From Chrysemys picta bellii (lineage: Eukaryota > Chordata > Testudines > Emydidae), in contig NC_088805.1 in assembly GCF_011386835.1 (NCBI RefSeq), forward strand, positions 11,776,836 to 11,840,835: a stretch of DNA of 64,000 nucleotides. The letters are read 5' to 3'. Shown here in pieces: positions 9,858 through 22,180 of the stretch; position 1 is the stretch's first letter, and each line of letters opens with the position of its first letter. Made by a program: the position numbers and the translations under genes. Under the pieces are notes generated by a model. The model saw only the letters and a program-made list of their open reading frames with translations. It searched no databases and was not told the DNA's origin.

Positions 9858-11140
9858 GAAGTTTCAAGGCATCTGAAACAGCCTTCTCAGTGCTTGCTAT
9901 CAACTCAGTGCTCCAATCAACTGTAATCTATTAGGAAAGGCGTCAGGCAGCTTCTGAGAGACAGTTTTTCTGTCCTCAAACGCCTAGATATTAAGAGCTC
10001 TGCAGGGTACACTTCTTCCTTGGAGCTGTAATGGATTAGGATGAAATGTAGGCAAGGCCATATCATGATTCACATAAAATACAATATGTTTAAGGCCTAA
10101 ACTTAGGCAGACAGCTGACCATTATTCTGTGAGAAAAACACATGGCTCCAAGCAAGACAGACAAAGAAGCTCCCTATTCTTCTCTTGTGGCAGAATAAAG
10201 CACTATGAAGAAAAAAGTGTCTTTGATGCTCTCCTGATTATCAATGGATTAAACTAATTTGGAATATGGCATTCTTATTTCAAAATAAGAGTATATATAC
10301 ACATAATGAATTCATCAGGAATAGTTATTCCAGAATGACTCCCCATATAGATAGGCTCTTTAAATATTTGTTCTACTTCTTTATCTGTTACTAGGAGTCA
10401 TTATCAAGACTGAAAGTACATGTAGGCTCTTCAGGTATAGAAAGAAAACGGGCAACAAGGATGAGACTATATTAAAAAAACAGAACAAATGTCTGAGAGC
10501 ATGCACAGCTAGTATCACTCAGTAAAACCCTTTGTCTCAGATGCTACATTGATGGGGAACATACAAATACATGAATAAATGTGAAGTAAGTTCCTCCAAA
10601 CTGAACTGCTTAACAGCAGACAAGGGTGCCACCCTGAAAGTAATAACATCTTTTAAAATCAGAGCTATATATACCACAGACCATGACTAAATTGCTGTGT
10701 CAGAACAGTTAATTTACCCATCTCCCTTAAAATGTGACTATCTGGCCTATGTAGGGTATTGTAAATTATTTTTTGGAAACCTACTGGCTCAAAATTTTAC
10801 ATTCTGTAAAGAGCTGAGAAGGGACTCAAAGTCAGCCTCTTTTGAGCTCCAGGGAGCAATAATAAAGCCAAGGGGTTCAGCGCCTCTTGCTTGGGCCCAT
10901 CCCATTTTATCAGAGCAACTTACTTGCATCCTAAATATCACCCAAAGCCCATGTAAAGTTAGATTCTTATTCACTTGCCCCCTTTTTGCTTTAAGAATTA
11001 ACCCCATATTTTAAAGGGAACATGGTAGCACTGCACATTAACTCTCAACCTCTAACAATTTAAGTAAAGACACTCAGGTTGGAATACAGAATCACACAAC
11101 ATAGCGTTACTGCTTTGCCAAACAAGACCAGATTTTAAAA
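9858..11140. other. Intron 3: no recognisable feature
   Basis: No exon, transposon end or tandem repeat seen. The ORF at 10697-11014 has no recognisable domain. Confidence 0.55.
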
Positions 11141-11141
11141 C

Positions 11142-11255
11142 GTGGACTGGGATTCAAGAGATCTGGGCTGTAGTCTCAGTTCTATCAGTCTTCCTGTGTG
11201 TCTTTGGACAAGTTATTTGACCTCTGTGTAAAACTGAATAATATTTCCCCATGTC
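11142..11255 (+). mobile_element. MIR-type SINE core
   Basis: The order GGACTGGGATTCAAGAGATC, then a CTGTGTGTCTTTGGACAAGT block, then TTTGACCTCTGTG, is the MIR core layout. Diverged and truncated at both ends. Confidence 0.65.
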
Positions 11256-11672
11256 TTAAGTAAATTTGAGGGTAAATTCATCAGTGCTTCTGACATACTC
11301 AGGTACTTTATAGTGATGAACACCACAGAAAAGCATGTAATTTAATTACAATCTATTTTTAATACTAACTGTTTAAAAGAACTAAGAAGAGAAGTCTTCC
11401 ACCTCTATCACAACTGTGAAGCATGCAATAGTGTACATATGAATGTTTTGAATTCTTAGTGTCTATGGGCATATTTGATAACAGCACCATGGGGCTCCCA
11501 GTTCATAAGTCTGCACGTCAGATTGGCCTACACAGAATGTTTTCACTACATCATAAGAATTCAAGCAGCACAGGGCAAGAACATAAAACATGATAAATTC
11601 CTGAATGCAGCATACTAGCTTGGCCAATGGGAAGACAGGAAGGACTAACATGAGCAGTTGGAGACTACTTAC

Positions 11673-11761
11673 TGTTATTGGTGCTATTGCCATTGAAAGA
11701 CCCAGGTGAGCTGTTGCTATCTTTCTCTTTGTCTTGATTCTCAAAGTCCATGTTAAGAGAC
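11673..11761 (-). CDS. SPPL3: SPPL3 exon 3 (internal coding exon)
   Basis: 89-bp coding exon, with acceptor TTGCAG at 11767-11762 and donor GTAAGT at 11672-11667. It completes the Arg codon from exon 2, encodes [29 protein letters not shown], and leaves one base of a Ser codon for exon 4. This is the polar, acidic and Asn/Ser-rich loop between the first two membrane segments. Several N-X-S/T sequons appear, but in the expected topology (luminal N terminus) this loop is cytosolic and they would not be used. Confidence 0.96.
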
Positions 11762-11999
11762 CTGCAAGAAACAAAGCAAATTCTTAATACTCAAGTTTCA
11801 AACTCCCATTGAGGTTCATTGTTTGTTTTATAGTTATTTCACAGATAATCAATAGGATACGTAATACCAGGGTACAAATCTATAGTAATGACAGAGTAGC
11901 TCGCACGGTTGGAATGGCATTATATGCAAAAGAAAGCATAGAGTCAAATATAGTAAAAAATCTTAAATTAATCAAATACTACAACAATCTCTATTGATA

Positions 12000-14900
12000 G
12001 AAATGCCATGCTTGAATAATAAGAGTATAGCAGTAGGAATAGGCAACCGACCACCGAACCAAGGTGACGGTGATAGATAAATACTCAGGGAGATTAGAGA
12101 GGATGCAGAGGGGGGAAAAAAAAAAAAAAAGGCAGAAAACCCAATAATAATGGAGGATTTTAAGTATCCCAATATTGACTGGGAACATGTCACCTCATGA
12201 CAAGATGCAGAGATAAAATTTCTAGACACCATTAATGACTGCTTCTTGGAGCAGCTAGTCCTGGACCCCACAAGAGGAGAGGCAATTCTTGATTTAGCCC
12301 TAAGGGGCTGACAGGATTTGGTCCAAGAGGTGAATATAGCTGAACAACTCACTAATAGCGACCATAATGTAATAAATTTTAACATCCGTGTATGGGGGAA
12401 AATACCAAAGAAATCCTTAACTTCAAAAAGGGAACTACACAAAAAATGAGGCGGCTAGTCAAATTGAAGTTAAAAGGAACAGTCACAAGAGTGAAATGCC
12501 TGCAAGCTGAATTGAAACTTTTTAAACACACCATAATAGAGGCTCAGACTATATGTATAACCCAATAAGTAAAAAAAGTAATAGGACTAAAAAATGCCAT
12601 GATGGCTAAACAGAGTGAAAGAGGCAGTTAGAGACAAAAAGACATCCTTTAAAAATTGGAAGTCAAATCCTACTGACGAAAGTAGAAAGGAGCATAAACT
12701 TTGGCAAGTCAAGTGTAAAAGTATGATTAGGTAAGCCAAAAAATAATTTGTAAAACAACTAGCAAAAGACAAAAACTAACAGCAAAAATTTTAAGCACAT
12801 CAGAAGCAGGAAGCCTTCCAAACAATCAATCAGTGGGGCCACTGGATGATTGAGGTGTTAAAGGAGCACTCATTAAGACAAGGTGGCTGTGGAGAAGCTA
12901 AATTAATTCTTGCATCACTCTTCACTGCAGAGTATGTGAGGGAGACTCCCACACCTGAGCCACTCTTTTTAGGTGACAAATCTGAACAACTGTCCCAGAC
13001 TGAGCTGTCAATAGAGGATGTTTTGGAACAAACTGATAAATTAAACAGTAATAAGTCATCGGGACCAGACGGTATTCACCCAAGAGTTCTGAAGGAACTC
13101 ATATGAAACTGCAGAACTACTAACTGTGATATATAACCTATCGGTTAAATCAGCACTGTACCAGATGACTGGAGCTAATGTAATGCCAATTTTTTAAAAA
13201 GGCTCCTGACTATTACAGGCCAGTAAGCCTAACTTCAGAATCAGTCAAATTGGTTGAAACTGTAGTAAAAAATAGAATTCAGGCACACAGATGAACAAAA
13301 TATGCTGGGGAAGAGTCAACATAGCTTTTATAAAGGGAAATCAGGCATCACCAGTCTATTAGAATTCTATGAGGGGTTCAACAAACATATGGACAAGGGT
13401 GATCCAGTGGATACAATGTACCTGGACTTTCAGAAAGACCTTGACAAGGTCCCTCATCAAAGGCTCTTAAGCAAAGTAAGGAGTCATGGGATAAGCAACT
13501 GGATCTGTAACTCGTTGAAAGACAGGAAACACAGGAGAGGAATAAATGGTCAGTTTTCACAGTGGAGAGAGGTAAATAACAGGGTTCCCCAATGATCTGT
13601 ACTGTATCGCGGCCTGTGCTGTTCAACATACTCATAAATCAGGTGGAAAAAGAGGTAAACAGTGAGGTGGCAAAGTCTGCGGACAATACAAAATTACTCA
13701 AGACAGTTAAGTCCAAAGCTGACTGAAGAGCTACAAAGGGACCTCACACCAAAATGGCAGATGAAATTTAATGTTGATAAATGCAAAGTAATGTACATTG
13801 GAAAACAATCCCAACTATACATATAAAATGATGGGGTCTAAATTAGCTGTTACCACTCAAGAAAGAGCTCTTGGCGTCATTGTGGATAGTTCTCTAAAAA
13901 CATCTGTCAATGTGCAGTAGCAGTCAAAAAATAAAAGCTAATAATGTTAGGAACCAGTTGGAAAGGGAAGGTGAGAAAATATCATAATGCCACTATAAAA
14001 ACAAATAAGATGCCCACACCATGAATACAGTGTGCCGTTGTGGTCGCCCCACCTCTAAAAGATATATTAGAATTGGAAAAGGTATAGAGAATGGAAGACA
14101 AAAATTATGAGGAATATGGAACAGCTTCCATATGAGGATTAATTAAAATAAGACTGGGACCATTCAGGTTGGAAAAGAGATGACTAAGAGGGGATATGAT
14201 AGAGCAGTGGTTTTCAAACTTCAGGTCATGACCCAGAACTGGGTTGCGGAATGGGCCGCCAAGGTCCCTCGCTCAGCACTGAGGGCCCCTGGCGGCCGGC
14301 CAGTAAAAACTAGTAGTCCCTACCTGATCTACACCACATTGCACCCCGGAAGCAGGCAGCAGCAGGTCTGGCTCCTAAGCAGGGGGGCCATGGGGCTCCA
14401 CGTGCTGACCCAACCCCACGCACTGGCGCCGCACTCTCATTGGCCCGGGGGGGAAGGTGGTGCCTATGGGCGCGCCTCCGCCTAGGAACCAGACCTGCTG
14501 CTGGCTGCTTCCGGAGCGCAGCGCAGTCCGCAGTGCCAGGACAGGCAGGAAGCCTGCCTCTGCACCCTAGCTGCGCCGCTGACGGGGAGCCACCGGAGGT
14601 AAGTCTGCACCCCAATCCCCTGCCCCAGCCCTGAGCCCCACCACAAACCCAGAGCCCCCTCCTGCACCCCAAGCCTCTCATCCCCAGCCCCACCCCAGAG
14701 CCTGCACCCCCGGCTCAGAGCTTTGCCCCCCCGTCCTGCATCCCAACCCCCTGCCCTAGCCCAGAGCCCCCTCCCACACCCCAAACCCCTCATCCCCTGC
14801 TACACTGGGTCAAGGGCATCAACAATTTTCTTCAACTGGGTCGCCAGAAAAAAGTTTGAAAACCACTGTGATAGAGGTCTATAAAATCATGAATGGTGTG

Positions 14901-15310
14901 GAGAAAGTAAGTGTTTTTTATCCTTTCACATAAAACAAGACCAAGGGGTTAGCAAATGAAATTAATAGGCAGAAAGTTTTAAACTAACATAAGGAAGTAC
15001 TTCTTTAAACAACACACAAATCAACCGGTGGAACGCATTGCCAGGGGATGTTGTGAAGGCCAGAAGTATAACTGGGTTAAAAAAAGATCTAGATAAGTTG
15101 ATGAAGGATAGGTGCATCAATGGCCATTAGCCAAGATGGTCCGGACACAACCCATATTCTAGGTGTCTCTAAACCTCTGACTGCCAGAGGTTGGGACTGA
15201 AAAAATCGGATGGATCATTCAAACTGCCCTGTTCTGTTCATTCCTTCTGACACCTCTTGCACCAGCCAGTGGACCATTGGTCTCATTCAGTATGGCCATT
15301 CTTAAGTCCT
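12000..15310 (+). mobile_element. Long degraded CR1 LINE (endonuclease, RT and 3' end) with a nested hAT
   Basis: About 2.6 kb of CR1 once the hAT at 14205-14868 is removed. In order on the plus strand: endonuclease remnants (RGEAILDLAL, then the catalytic-type SDHN near 12360), RT entry motif SGPDGIHPRVLKEL at about 13065, RT motif A region (DTMYLDFQKDLDKVPHQRL) near 13420-13470, a damaged RVPQ-stop-SVL box at 13590, and ADNTKLL in place of the catalytic F/YADDTKLL near 13680. The usual CR1 tail (CAGTATGGCCATTCTTA) is at 15289-15305. Many stops and frameshifts; an A17 run lies at 12115-12131. Inactive and old. Confidence 0.9.
14205..14868. mobile_element. Non-autonomous hAT element nested in CR1
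   Basis: Perfect 17-bp terminal inverted repeats (CAGTGGTTTTCAAACTT and its complement) with a perfect 8-bp TSD, TGATAGAG, at 14197-14204 and 14869-14876. The inside is GC-rich with C-rich near-repeats (CCCAGAGCCCCCTCCTGCACCCC type) from 14600 to 14800. It codes for nothing; the long open frames on both strands come from the GC-rich composition. It must be younger than the CR1 it interrupts. Confidence 0.93.
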
Positions 15311-15554
15311 TATTTTATTATATAGTTATAAACCCTGATGCAATCTTAACTATGATCGTGTTACTGCTCCATCATAACATACACATCATTTTAGTATTAG
15401 CTATGACTATGAGCCACATGCTAGACATACTAATGTACACATCACTCTCATTGACTATGGATGTGCCATCTTAACCTAAGACTGGTCTCCAGTCTATCCT
15501 CCTTTGACGAGAGAGCAATAACATCCTCCCTATCACAAAAAAATCAATGTTGGT

Positions 15555-15765
15555 TTTCTGACTGAGGCACAAGACTGAGTGGCCTGATGCCCCAGTTCTA
15601 TTCCTGGCTCTGCTACAGACTCCCTGTATGACCTGGGAGAAAAAAAATAATAATCACTTAATCTCTGGTGCCTCAATTTCATATACAAGACGGGATAATA
15701 CTTATTTGCTTCAGAGTCTGAGAGGCTAAATGAATCAATATTAGGTATTATACTTCCATATATAC
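15555..15765 (+). mobile_element. MIR-type SINE
   Basis: MIR features in order: CCCCAGTTCTATTCCTGGCTCTGC, CTGTATGACCTGGG, ACTTAATCTCTGGTGCCTCAATTTC, ATAATACTTATTTG, GAGGCTAAATGAATC. Longer than the copy at 11142. A run of A at 15640-15648 interrupts the core. Confidence 0.75.
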
Positions 15766-16837
15766 AAAGACCTGTATGACTGAAATCCCATCTTCTTCCT
15801 GTATCATTAATCATTCATGACATTAAAAATTTTACATCTATCAAATCCTTTAGCATCCAAAATTATTGGGCTCCCTGTCGATTATTTCTTAAATCCTGTA
15901 TACCTTTCAGTTAAGCTAATTATACTGTGTTGTTGAAACCATTTTGGAAATAGTTTTAAATGTCTATAGCCCCAAGTGAGTCACCAAAGCACACACTGTC
16001 TAACATGCAGCCAGCCAGTTAAGTTCCTGTCTGAACTGGCAAGGCATCCAAGGTTTAAAATTTCAGTTGTGATACCTATCAGACATTTATCTACTTTACA
16101 CGGAAGTGTACAAAGTGATCGGAATATGAGGAAAGAGCTGAAGTTCTTTGGGATACCATAGCACTATTTCCACACAGTTTTTGTTTATTTGTTTTCCTTT
16201 AATTGTAACCTTAACTTTTGAGTTTTACTTACATTTCCTACCCCCACAATATTGTTATGCATTTCCAACTTTAATGTTGGTTTACAAATAATTTTCTTGG
16301 AAATATATTCGGTTTTGCTTGCTTACAGAAAGTTTCTACATAGCCTATAACTTAATTGGCTACATGATTTTATTTAGATGTATATATAACAAACATGAAT
16401 GCAGGGAAATTTTTAAACAATTACCACAAATTAATACTATTCAGTTTCACTCACAGGACCTGATGTGTCTTCAAGGATCCAGGTCAGCTGTAACCCACAT
16501 AAATATTTGTCATTGTTATGGTTGCTCTTTTTATAAAAAAATGTAGTTACTCTGTTGCCTTAGCTGAGATCAACTTACATTTACCAATTTTGGGCCAAAT
16601 TCCTTGAAAAAGTGGATCTTCGATTAAGGACCTATTGGGGTCAGCAATAAACCCTACAAGAAAATCCAATCTAGTTCCACATAGAAGTAACACTAATTAA
16701 ATCTGCAATGACTTCCTCCTATTTTGATATACTGTGTTAATCACTATTTAGTTGCTGACTTATTTTATTCAAAAAGCCATTATTGTGAGAACCACAAAAA
16801 GCATTGTGAGAGTTCTAGATTGGTTCTGCAGCAACAC
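15766..16837. other. Intron 2 segment: no recognisable feature
   Basis: AT-rich, no exon and no transposon end identified. Confidence 0.5.
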
Positions 16838-16974
16838 TATCCAACAAATACAAAAGCATTTACACAGAGCTTTATTTTTCCAACAGTATAAGCATTAAAT
16901 TAACATTATCTAACAAATACAAAGCATTTAAACAGAGCTTTATTTTTCCAACAGTATAAGCATTAAACTATTCT
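16838..16974. repeat. Tandem duplication, two units of 68-69 bp
   Basis: Unit 1 (16838-16906) and unit 2 (16907-16974) share AACAAATACAAA, GCATTTA, CACAGAGCTTTATTTTTCC and AACAGTATAAGCATTAAA with only a few changes. It is a local duplication, not a dispersed element as far as I can see. Nothing else is recognised from 16975 to 17481. Confidence 0.85.
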
Positions 16975-17910
16975 CCAAGTTGAGCTGTCATCAGTGATCC
17001 TGGTGCACAAACAACGAATTTTATTACTTCAGCTCCATTAGAAACAAAGGATTAATTTCAATATTTCCCAAACAGATCAGGGCAAACACACCCTGTTAAT
17101 TTTTTGTACAACTCTGCAGGTATTAAACACTAACATTTAGTACACACCAATATCTACCTATTGTACTATACAAATATGCAATTTTTAAACAATTCCTTAG
17201 CGTTGCAGGAAATTGTGCATTTTCAAACTTTGCACATGTACCAGCTGTTCCTCAGTGAGATCTAGATAAATGTGAAGTCTGAAGTTAACCACATAGAAAA
17301 AAAGGCTTTTCGAGTTTTAAAAATATTTTATTTCTTCTGCTTTGATTACTCAAGAGCACTGAACAGATTTTGTTAAACTCACCTTTAGGCTCAAGCAAAG
17401 CATGGAAAAGTTTAACTTCAATTCTATATTCCTGTAAGCCTTATGAATTTAACAGCTAGCTAGTTAACAAAAATACAATATGTATCTGACGGGTTGGATC
17501 ACAGAAACCCCCCTGGGAGCTGCCACCGGATGTGCAAAAGACTACCTCTGCTCCTGTTTTCCCTGCCAGCTCAAGACTCCAGCACCCTGTCTTGCTGAGC
17601 CAGACACTCCCGTCTGGCTCCAACACAGACCCAGGGTCTGAATCACTTGCCTCAAAGCTGCAAGTTTACCTGAAAACAGCTCACAGAAGTGTGCTTGTCT
17701 TTAGCACTCAGATGCCCAACTTCCAATGGGGTCTAAATCCAAATAAATCCATTTTACCCTGCATAAAGCTTATGCAGAGTAAACTCAAATTGTTCACCCT
17801 CTAACACTGACAGAGATATGCACAGTTGTTTGCTCCCTCAGATATTAATACATACTCTGAGTAAATTACTAAATAAAAAGTGATTTTATTAAATACAGAC
17901 AGTAGGATTT

Positions 17911-18088
17911 GAAAGTAGCAGCCGTGTTAGTCTGTATCCGCAAAAAGAACAGGAGTACTTGTGGCACCTTAGAGACTAACAGATTTATTAGAGCATAAGC
18001 TTTCGTGGACTACAGCCCACTTCTTCGGAGCTTATGCTCTAATAAATCTGTTAGTCTCTAAGGTGCCACAAGTACTCCTGCTCTTTTT
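17911..18088. mobile_element. Palindromic Penelope-like element 3' end, copy 3, nested in the LTR
   Basis: Arms 17942-18001 and 18029-18088 are complementary with one mismatch; the 27-nt centre is 18002-18028. The left arm extends to the antisense 3' end (AAGTAGCAGCCGTG). AGTAGGATTT is duplicated at 17901-17910 and 18089-18098. Same subfamily as copy 1. On the minus strand the left half carries CCGAAGA (18028-18022), a hairpin and GAAA (18004-18001). It splits the LTR between TATA and AATAAA and so came later than the LTR. Confidence 0.8.
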
Positions 18089-18747
18089 AGTAGGATTTAA
18101 GTGGTTCAAAGTAGTAACAGACAGAACAAAGTAAGTCACCAAGCAAAATAAAATAAAATGCGCAAATCTATGTCTAATCAAACTAAATACAGATAATCTC
18201 ACCCTCAGAGATGTTTCAGTAAGTTTTTCTCAGACTGGACACCTTCCAGGCCTGGGCACAATTCTTTCCCCTGGTACAGCTCTTGTTGCAGCTCAGGTTG
18301 ATAGCTAGGGGATTCTTCATGATGGCTCCTCTCTCCACTTTGTTCTCTTCCACCCCTTTATATATCTTTTGCATAAGGCGGGAACCCTTTGTCCCTCTGG
18401 GTTTCCACCCCCCTCACTGGAAAAGCACCAGGTTAAAGATGGATTCCAGTTCAGGTGACATGATCACATGTCACTGCAAGACTTCATTACTCACTTGCCA
18501 GCACACACATATACAGGAAGACTCACAGGTAAACCCATCCATCTGCAGACAATGGGAGTCATCAAGATTCCAAACCATCATTAATGGCCCACACTTTACA
18601 TAATTACAATAGGCCCTCAGAGTTATATTTTATATTTCTCGTTTTAGATACAAGAGTGGTACATTTATACAAATCGGATGATCACACTCAGTAGATTATA
18701 TGCTTTGTAATGATACCTTACAAGAGACCTTTTGCATGAAGCATATC

Positions 18748-18839
18748 CCAGTTACGTTATATTCACTTTTTACCATATTTTTCTAAAACTATGCCAGTTA
18801 CATTATATTCACTTCTTATCGTGTTTTTATAAAACCATA
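18748..18839 (-). repeat. 46-bp tandem repeat in the LTR U3
   Basis: Two copies (18748-18793 and 18794-18839) share CCAGTTAC-TTATATTCACTT and a TTTTT.TAAAAC.AT tail with about eight differences. They sit at the 5' end of the LTR in its own orientation, where U3 enhancer repeats are often found. The enhancer role is inference. Confidence 0.7.
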
Positions 18840-19205
18840 TAGACGGCACAATGTCACAGTATCATAGGGGTAAGTTAAAGTAGTAATAAACCTCTGTTTT
18901 TGCATAGAACTTTTTTTACGTAAGATTTTCAGTGACAGATATGGTGTTGCAGTTACATTGCATTTTTCCTTTTTAAACCTTGCTTCGGATCCAAGATAGT
19001 TGGTCAAGAATTACAAATAAGTTGTATCTATAAAATTATGTCAAGTTGTGGCACAGTACAGAATTGTTACACTTGTGGTGCAAAGCATGAGGCTGAAGGC
19101 AGGGTATCAGTCACCTGAACAGAGGTGACATTACCGAAGCGGGCACGCACTGAAGTGTCTTGCTAAGATTACCACATAGTTATGCTAAATATTAAAGAGA
19201 AACTA

Positions 19206-19728
19206 CCGTATATACTCGTTCATTAGCCCATTCGTTTATAAGCCGACCCTCCAAGATGGATAAGTAAAAAATGGCAAAAGCTGTATGATGCTTTCATAGG
19301 CCGACCCCATATTTCAGGGGTGGGCAAACTTTGGCTCCCAGCCCATTGGGATAAGCTGCTAGCAGGCCGGGATGTTTTGTTTACCTGGAGCGTTCATAGA
19401 CACGTAGCTCCTCAACTCCCAGTGGCTGCGGTTTGCCGTTCCCAGCCAATGGGAGCCATGAGAAGTGGTGCAGGCAAAGGGACATGCTGGCCGCCACTTC
19501 CCACAGCTCCCATTGGCTGGGAATGGTGAACTGCAGCCACTGGGAGCTGAGGGGCTCCGTTCCTGCGAATGCTGCAGGTGAACAAAACAATAATGTATTA
19601 GATATTCAATTCAACAGAGCTTAAAATTGTCAAATTTTGGTGTAGACCCGTTGATAAGCTGACCCCTGCTCTTTAATGCTTCACTTTTTTACCAAAAAAA
19701 ATTCAGCTTATGAATGAGTATATACGGG
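19206..19728. mobile_element. DNA transposon with 23-bp-type TIRs and a large internal hairpin
   Basis: Left end CCGTATATACTCGTTCAT; the right end, in complement, reads CCCGTATATACTCATTCAT; both are flanked by TA within ACTA/TAGT. Sub-terminal regions (TAAGCCGACCC on the left, GATAAGCTGACCCCTG on the right) are also inverted. The centre carries a start typical of another hAT family (CAGGGGTGGGCAAACTTTGG at 19315) and a hairpin. This suggests one element inserted in another or a captured sequence. No transposase. Confidence 0.7.
19410..19552. repeat. Long inverted repeat (hairpin) inside the 19206-19728 transposon
   Basis: Arms 19410-19457 and 19505-19552 (48 nt) are complementary with about six mismatches; the inner flanks also pair in part. 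GC-rich, with two inverted CCAATGGGAG-type boxes that include CCAAT. Confidence 0.85.
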
Positions 19729-19730
19729 TA

Positions 19731-22180
19731 GTTTATACAAAGTTTTTAAAATATTGTTGCTCAAAGAAATAATCTATTTTCAAAATTTAAACAAAACTGA
19801 AAAGAATGGTCTTTTCTTTGCAACTTCATTTTGTTTTCAGCTTTTTAAAAAAAGTTCTCTCCATTCCTCTTTTGAAGTACCCTCCTTGCCCTACACTCTA
19901 CCTCCCTTTTCCTCATTGCTCCCCTCTATGCTCCCATTTTTGCTTCCCTGCTGTCTCCCCCATATTTATATTGCAAGAACAGGCTCACAACACTCCTTCC
20001 ATTTAAATGCTTCCAGGAATCACTTCAAATCATTGGAGAACCAGCTGAACAAACTCAAATGGTAATTTTCTCAAAAATCAAAATTCTCTTCCTTAAAATG
20101 CTATACCTTAGTGGAGACCCTCTCTTAGCAGCCTTTTAATAGTGAGGTCAATAAGCACCATTTTGTAATTTAAGGAGAGAGCTAGCAGCCAGGAAGAGGA
20201 CTGGGAGTTAAAAATGGAGGAAGAAAATAGAGGTGGAGGGGCACACAAGGGAGGCAGATGTGGGCACAAAGCTATTTTCTACACAAAGTTGGAGAAAATA
20301 TTTTAAAACATTAAAATTTTAAGAGTACATGGAACACCTGTGAATTGAATAGGCAACAGACATTAACTAGGAAGGCACTTTCAGCTAATATGACATGACA
20401 CCATTTGCTTACTGGTAGGCATCACAAGGTATCACCCACAGCTATTGACCAGTTAAAGGCAGAATCACCTATAATTTGTCCTTATTCTCTGCTGCAGAAT
20501 TATCAACAAAATCAAAACTGTGAAGAGGTCAATAAATATCCTCTGAAAAAAAAATCAGTTCTCCATTGGGGAACAAATTATATTGAGAAACTAAATGCAA
20601 AGTGCAACAGCAAACAAACTCGCTTGCTGGGTAAATTTAACTTTTGGGAGGATTCCAAAGGCAGAAGTCAGCAAGCGTTGCCAACTTGGAAACAGCAAGC
20701 AATCTACACAGTTGCTTGCCCTGTATATCTTAACAGCACAATTTGGATAAGAGTATTAATGCCAGGTTCTTAAGCCACAGCTTAGCCTCCCTGGGAAACA
20801 TTCTGTAGGTTTACACTAAGGCCAAAGTAGTGACTAATCTGCTGGCACTTTAAAACTACCAAAGTTAAATTTCAACCCTGGATCACTTGCATTGTCACAC
20901 TGCCTCAGAAAATTTGCAGAAAAACTATTCTTAGGACACTAATGCCTTCGTATTAGCTCAATTTTTAAAAAATACTTGTTTCACATGCAGCTAAAGAGAT
21001 TCCTGCAAACATGCAAAAAAAGTCTTCCTTGTTCTGCTCAGAGTACAATATACTAACCCATATTGGAAGGCTTTGGGAAAAATAAGAACTGTGAACCAGG
21101 CACAATACAGACAGAATTCATTTATGCTACATTAATTAAAAATTACAGCACAAGGCACAATTAATGAAGTAACAGCAGCTTAATTCAATCAAAACTCAAC
21201 ATAAATTTCAACACTCAAGAAGAGGCATGACCTAAAACCACTAACTGCTTGCAGGATATCAACTTTTAGACTAAAAGGCAGTACAACACCAAAGGACTTG
21301 CTGCCGGCCAGCAAAAAGGAAATAGTACTGAAAGCAGCCTCACAATTCTCAGGTGTGTTGGGGAGATCTTCCCCAGCAAAGCCAAAATACATAAGCAGTA
21401 ACAAGAGACCTCAAAGGAAATTTAAAAGTAGCTCTCTTCTCATTTAGTTTCATGTGTTTAGCCCCTTCATGTTTTGTTGACAAAGACTGCAAGTATCACA
21501 GCATTGCTGCGCTTCCCATAGGACACATGGAGGCCAGTGTTTTATCTTCACACATACTAGGAGAAAGTTCTTTCCTCTCAGGTGCAAGAAGCCAACATAT
21601 TTACACACAAGGAAGGATACCGGACAATAAAGGCATTTCCTTCCCACAAGAAGCCTGAAAGCACACAGGATAGAGTGTTCAGACCACTTAGCCTCCACAT
21701 CATAAGTATAAATTGTATAACGTTCTATGCAACAAAAAGTATCCCAGCATCCTCTGACAAAAAGTTAAACCTTTGTTAATTAAAAAAAAAAAAAGAATCC
21801 AGTCCTCAGGGAGCATCTGTGCATATATTTGCATCAAAAACAGAAACAAGCAGGCAGGAAAGAAGCCATGCAAAAATTAAAGAATGTGCTTTTACTTTTG
21901 GAAGTTTTCCCCTTGGCTGGGAGGGATTTATTTAATCTTTGTATTGGGGTTTGAATATATTTAGTGGTTAATGGTGTTGCCCTCCTCCCAGTCAGTGATC
22001 AACATTCTACATTGCTAGTGATAGCTCCCATTATTACTCAAAGAAGTCCAAAGTTAAAGATTTCTCTGGAGTAGGTCCTCATTTTATTTATTATTTATAT
22101 TATGATAGTGTCTTGGCTGTGAAACCCTCCCACCTCTTCCTCCGGGTTTCAGAGCTTGAGCTTCACAGAAGCATCTATAT
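19731..22180. other. Intron 2 segment: no recognisable feature
   Basis: Low-GC intronic DNA with an A13 run near 21781. The ORFs at 19754-20065 and 20405-20773 lack recognisable domains and flanking splice or promoter signals. Confidence 0.5.

Larger units (their letters stand above)
17487..18858 (-). mobile_element. Solo LTR of an endogenous retrovirus-like element, minus orientation
   Basis: The block starts TG and ends CA, flanked by a perfect 5-bp duplication, GTATC, at 17482-17486 and 18859-18863: an LTR insertion reduced to a solo copy. On the minus strand a TATA box (ATATATAAAG) lies at 18365-18357 and an AATAAA signal at 17890-17885, in the right order for U3-R-U5. Without the nested palindrome (17911-18088) it is about 1.2 kb, a long LTR. 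No internal gag, pol or env sequence is present. It may still supply promoter or polyadenylation signals in the same orientation as SPPL3. Confidence 0.8.

Noticed and set aside
11972..12442. 156-codon minus-strand ORF
   Set aside because: It is the antisense shadow of the CR1 endonuclease region, which reads on the plus strand.
14310..14793. Overlapping long ORFs on both strands (103-127 codons)
   Set aside because: They lie wholly inside a non-coding hAT element with perfect TIRs and TSD; the open frames come from GC-rich low-complexity sequence.
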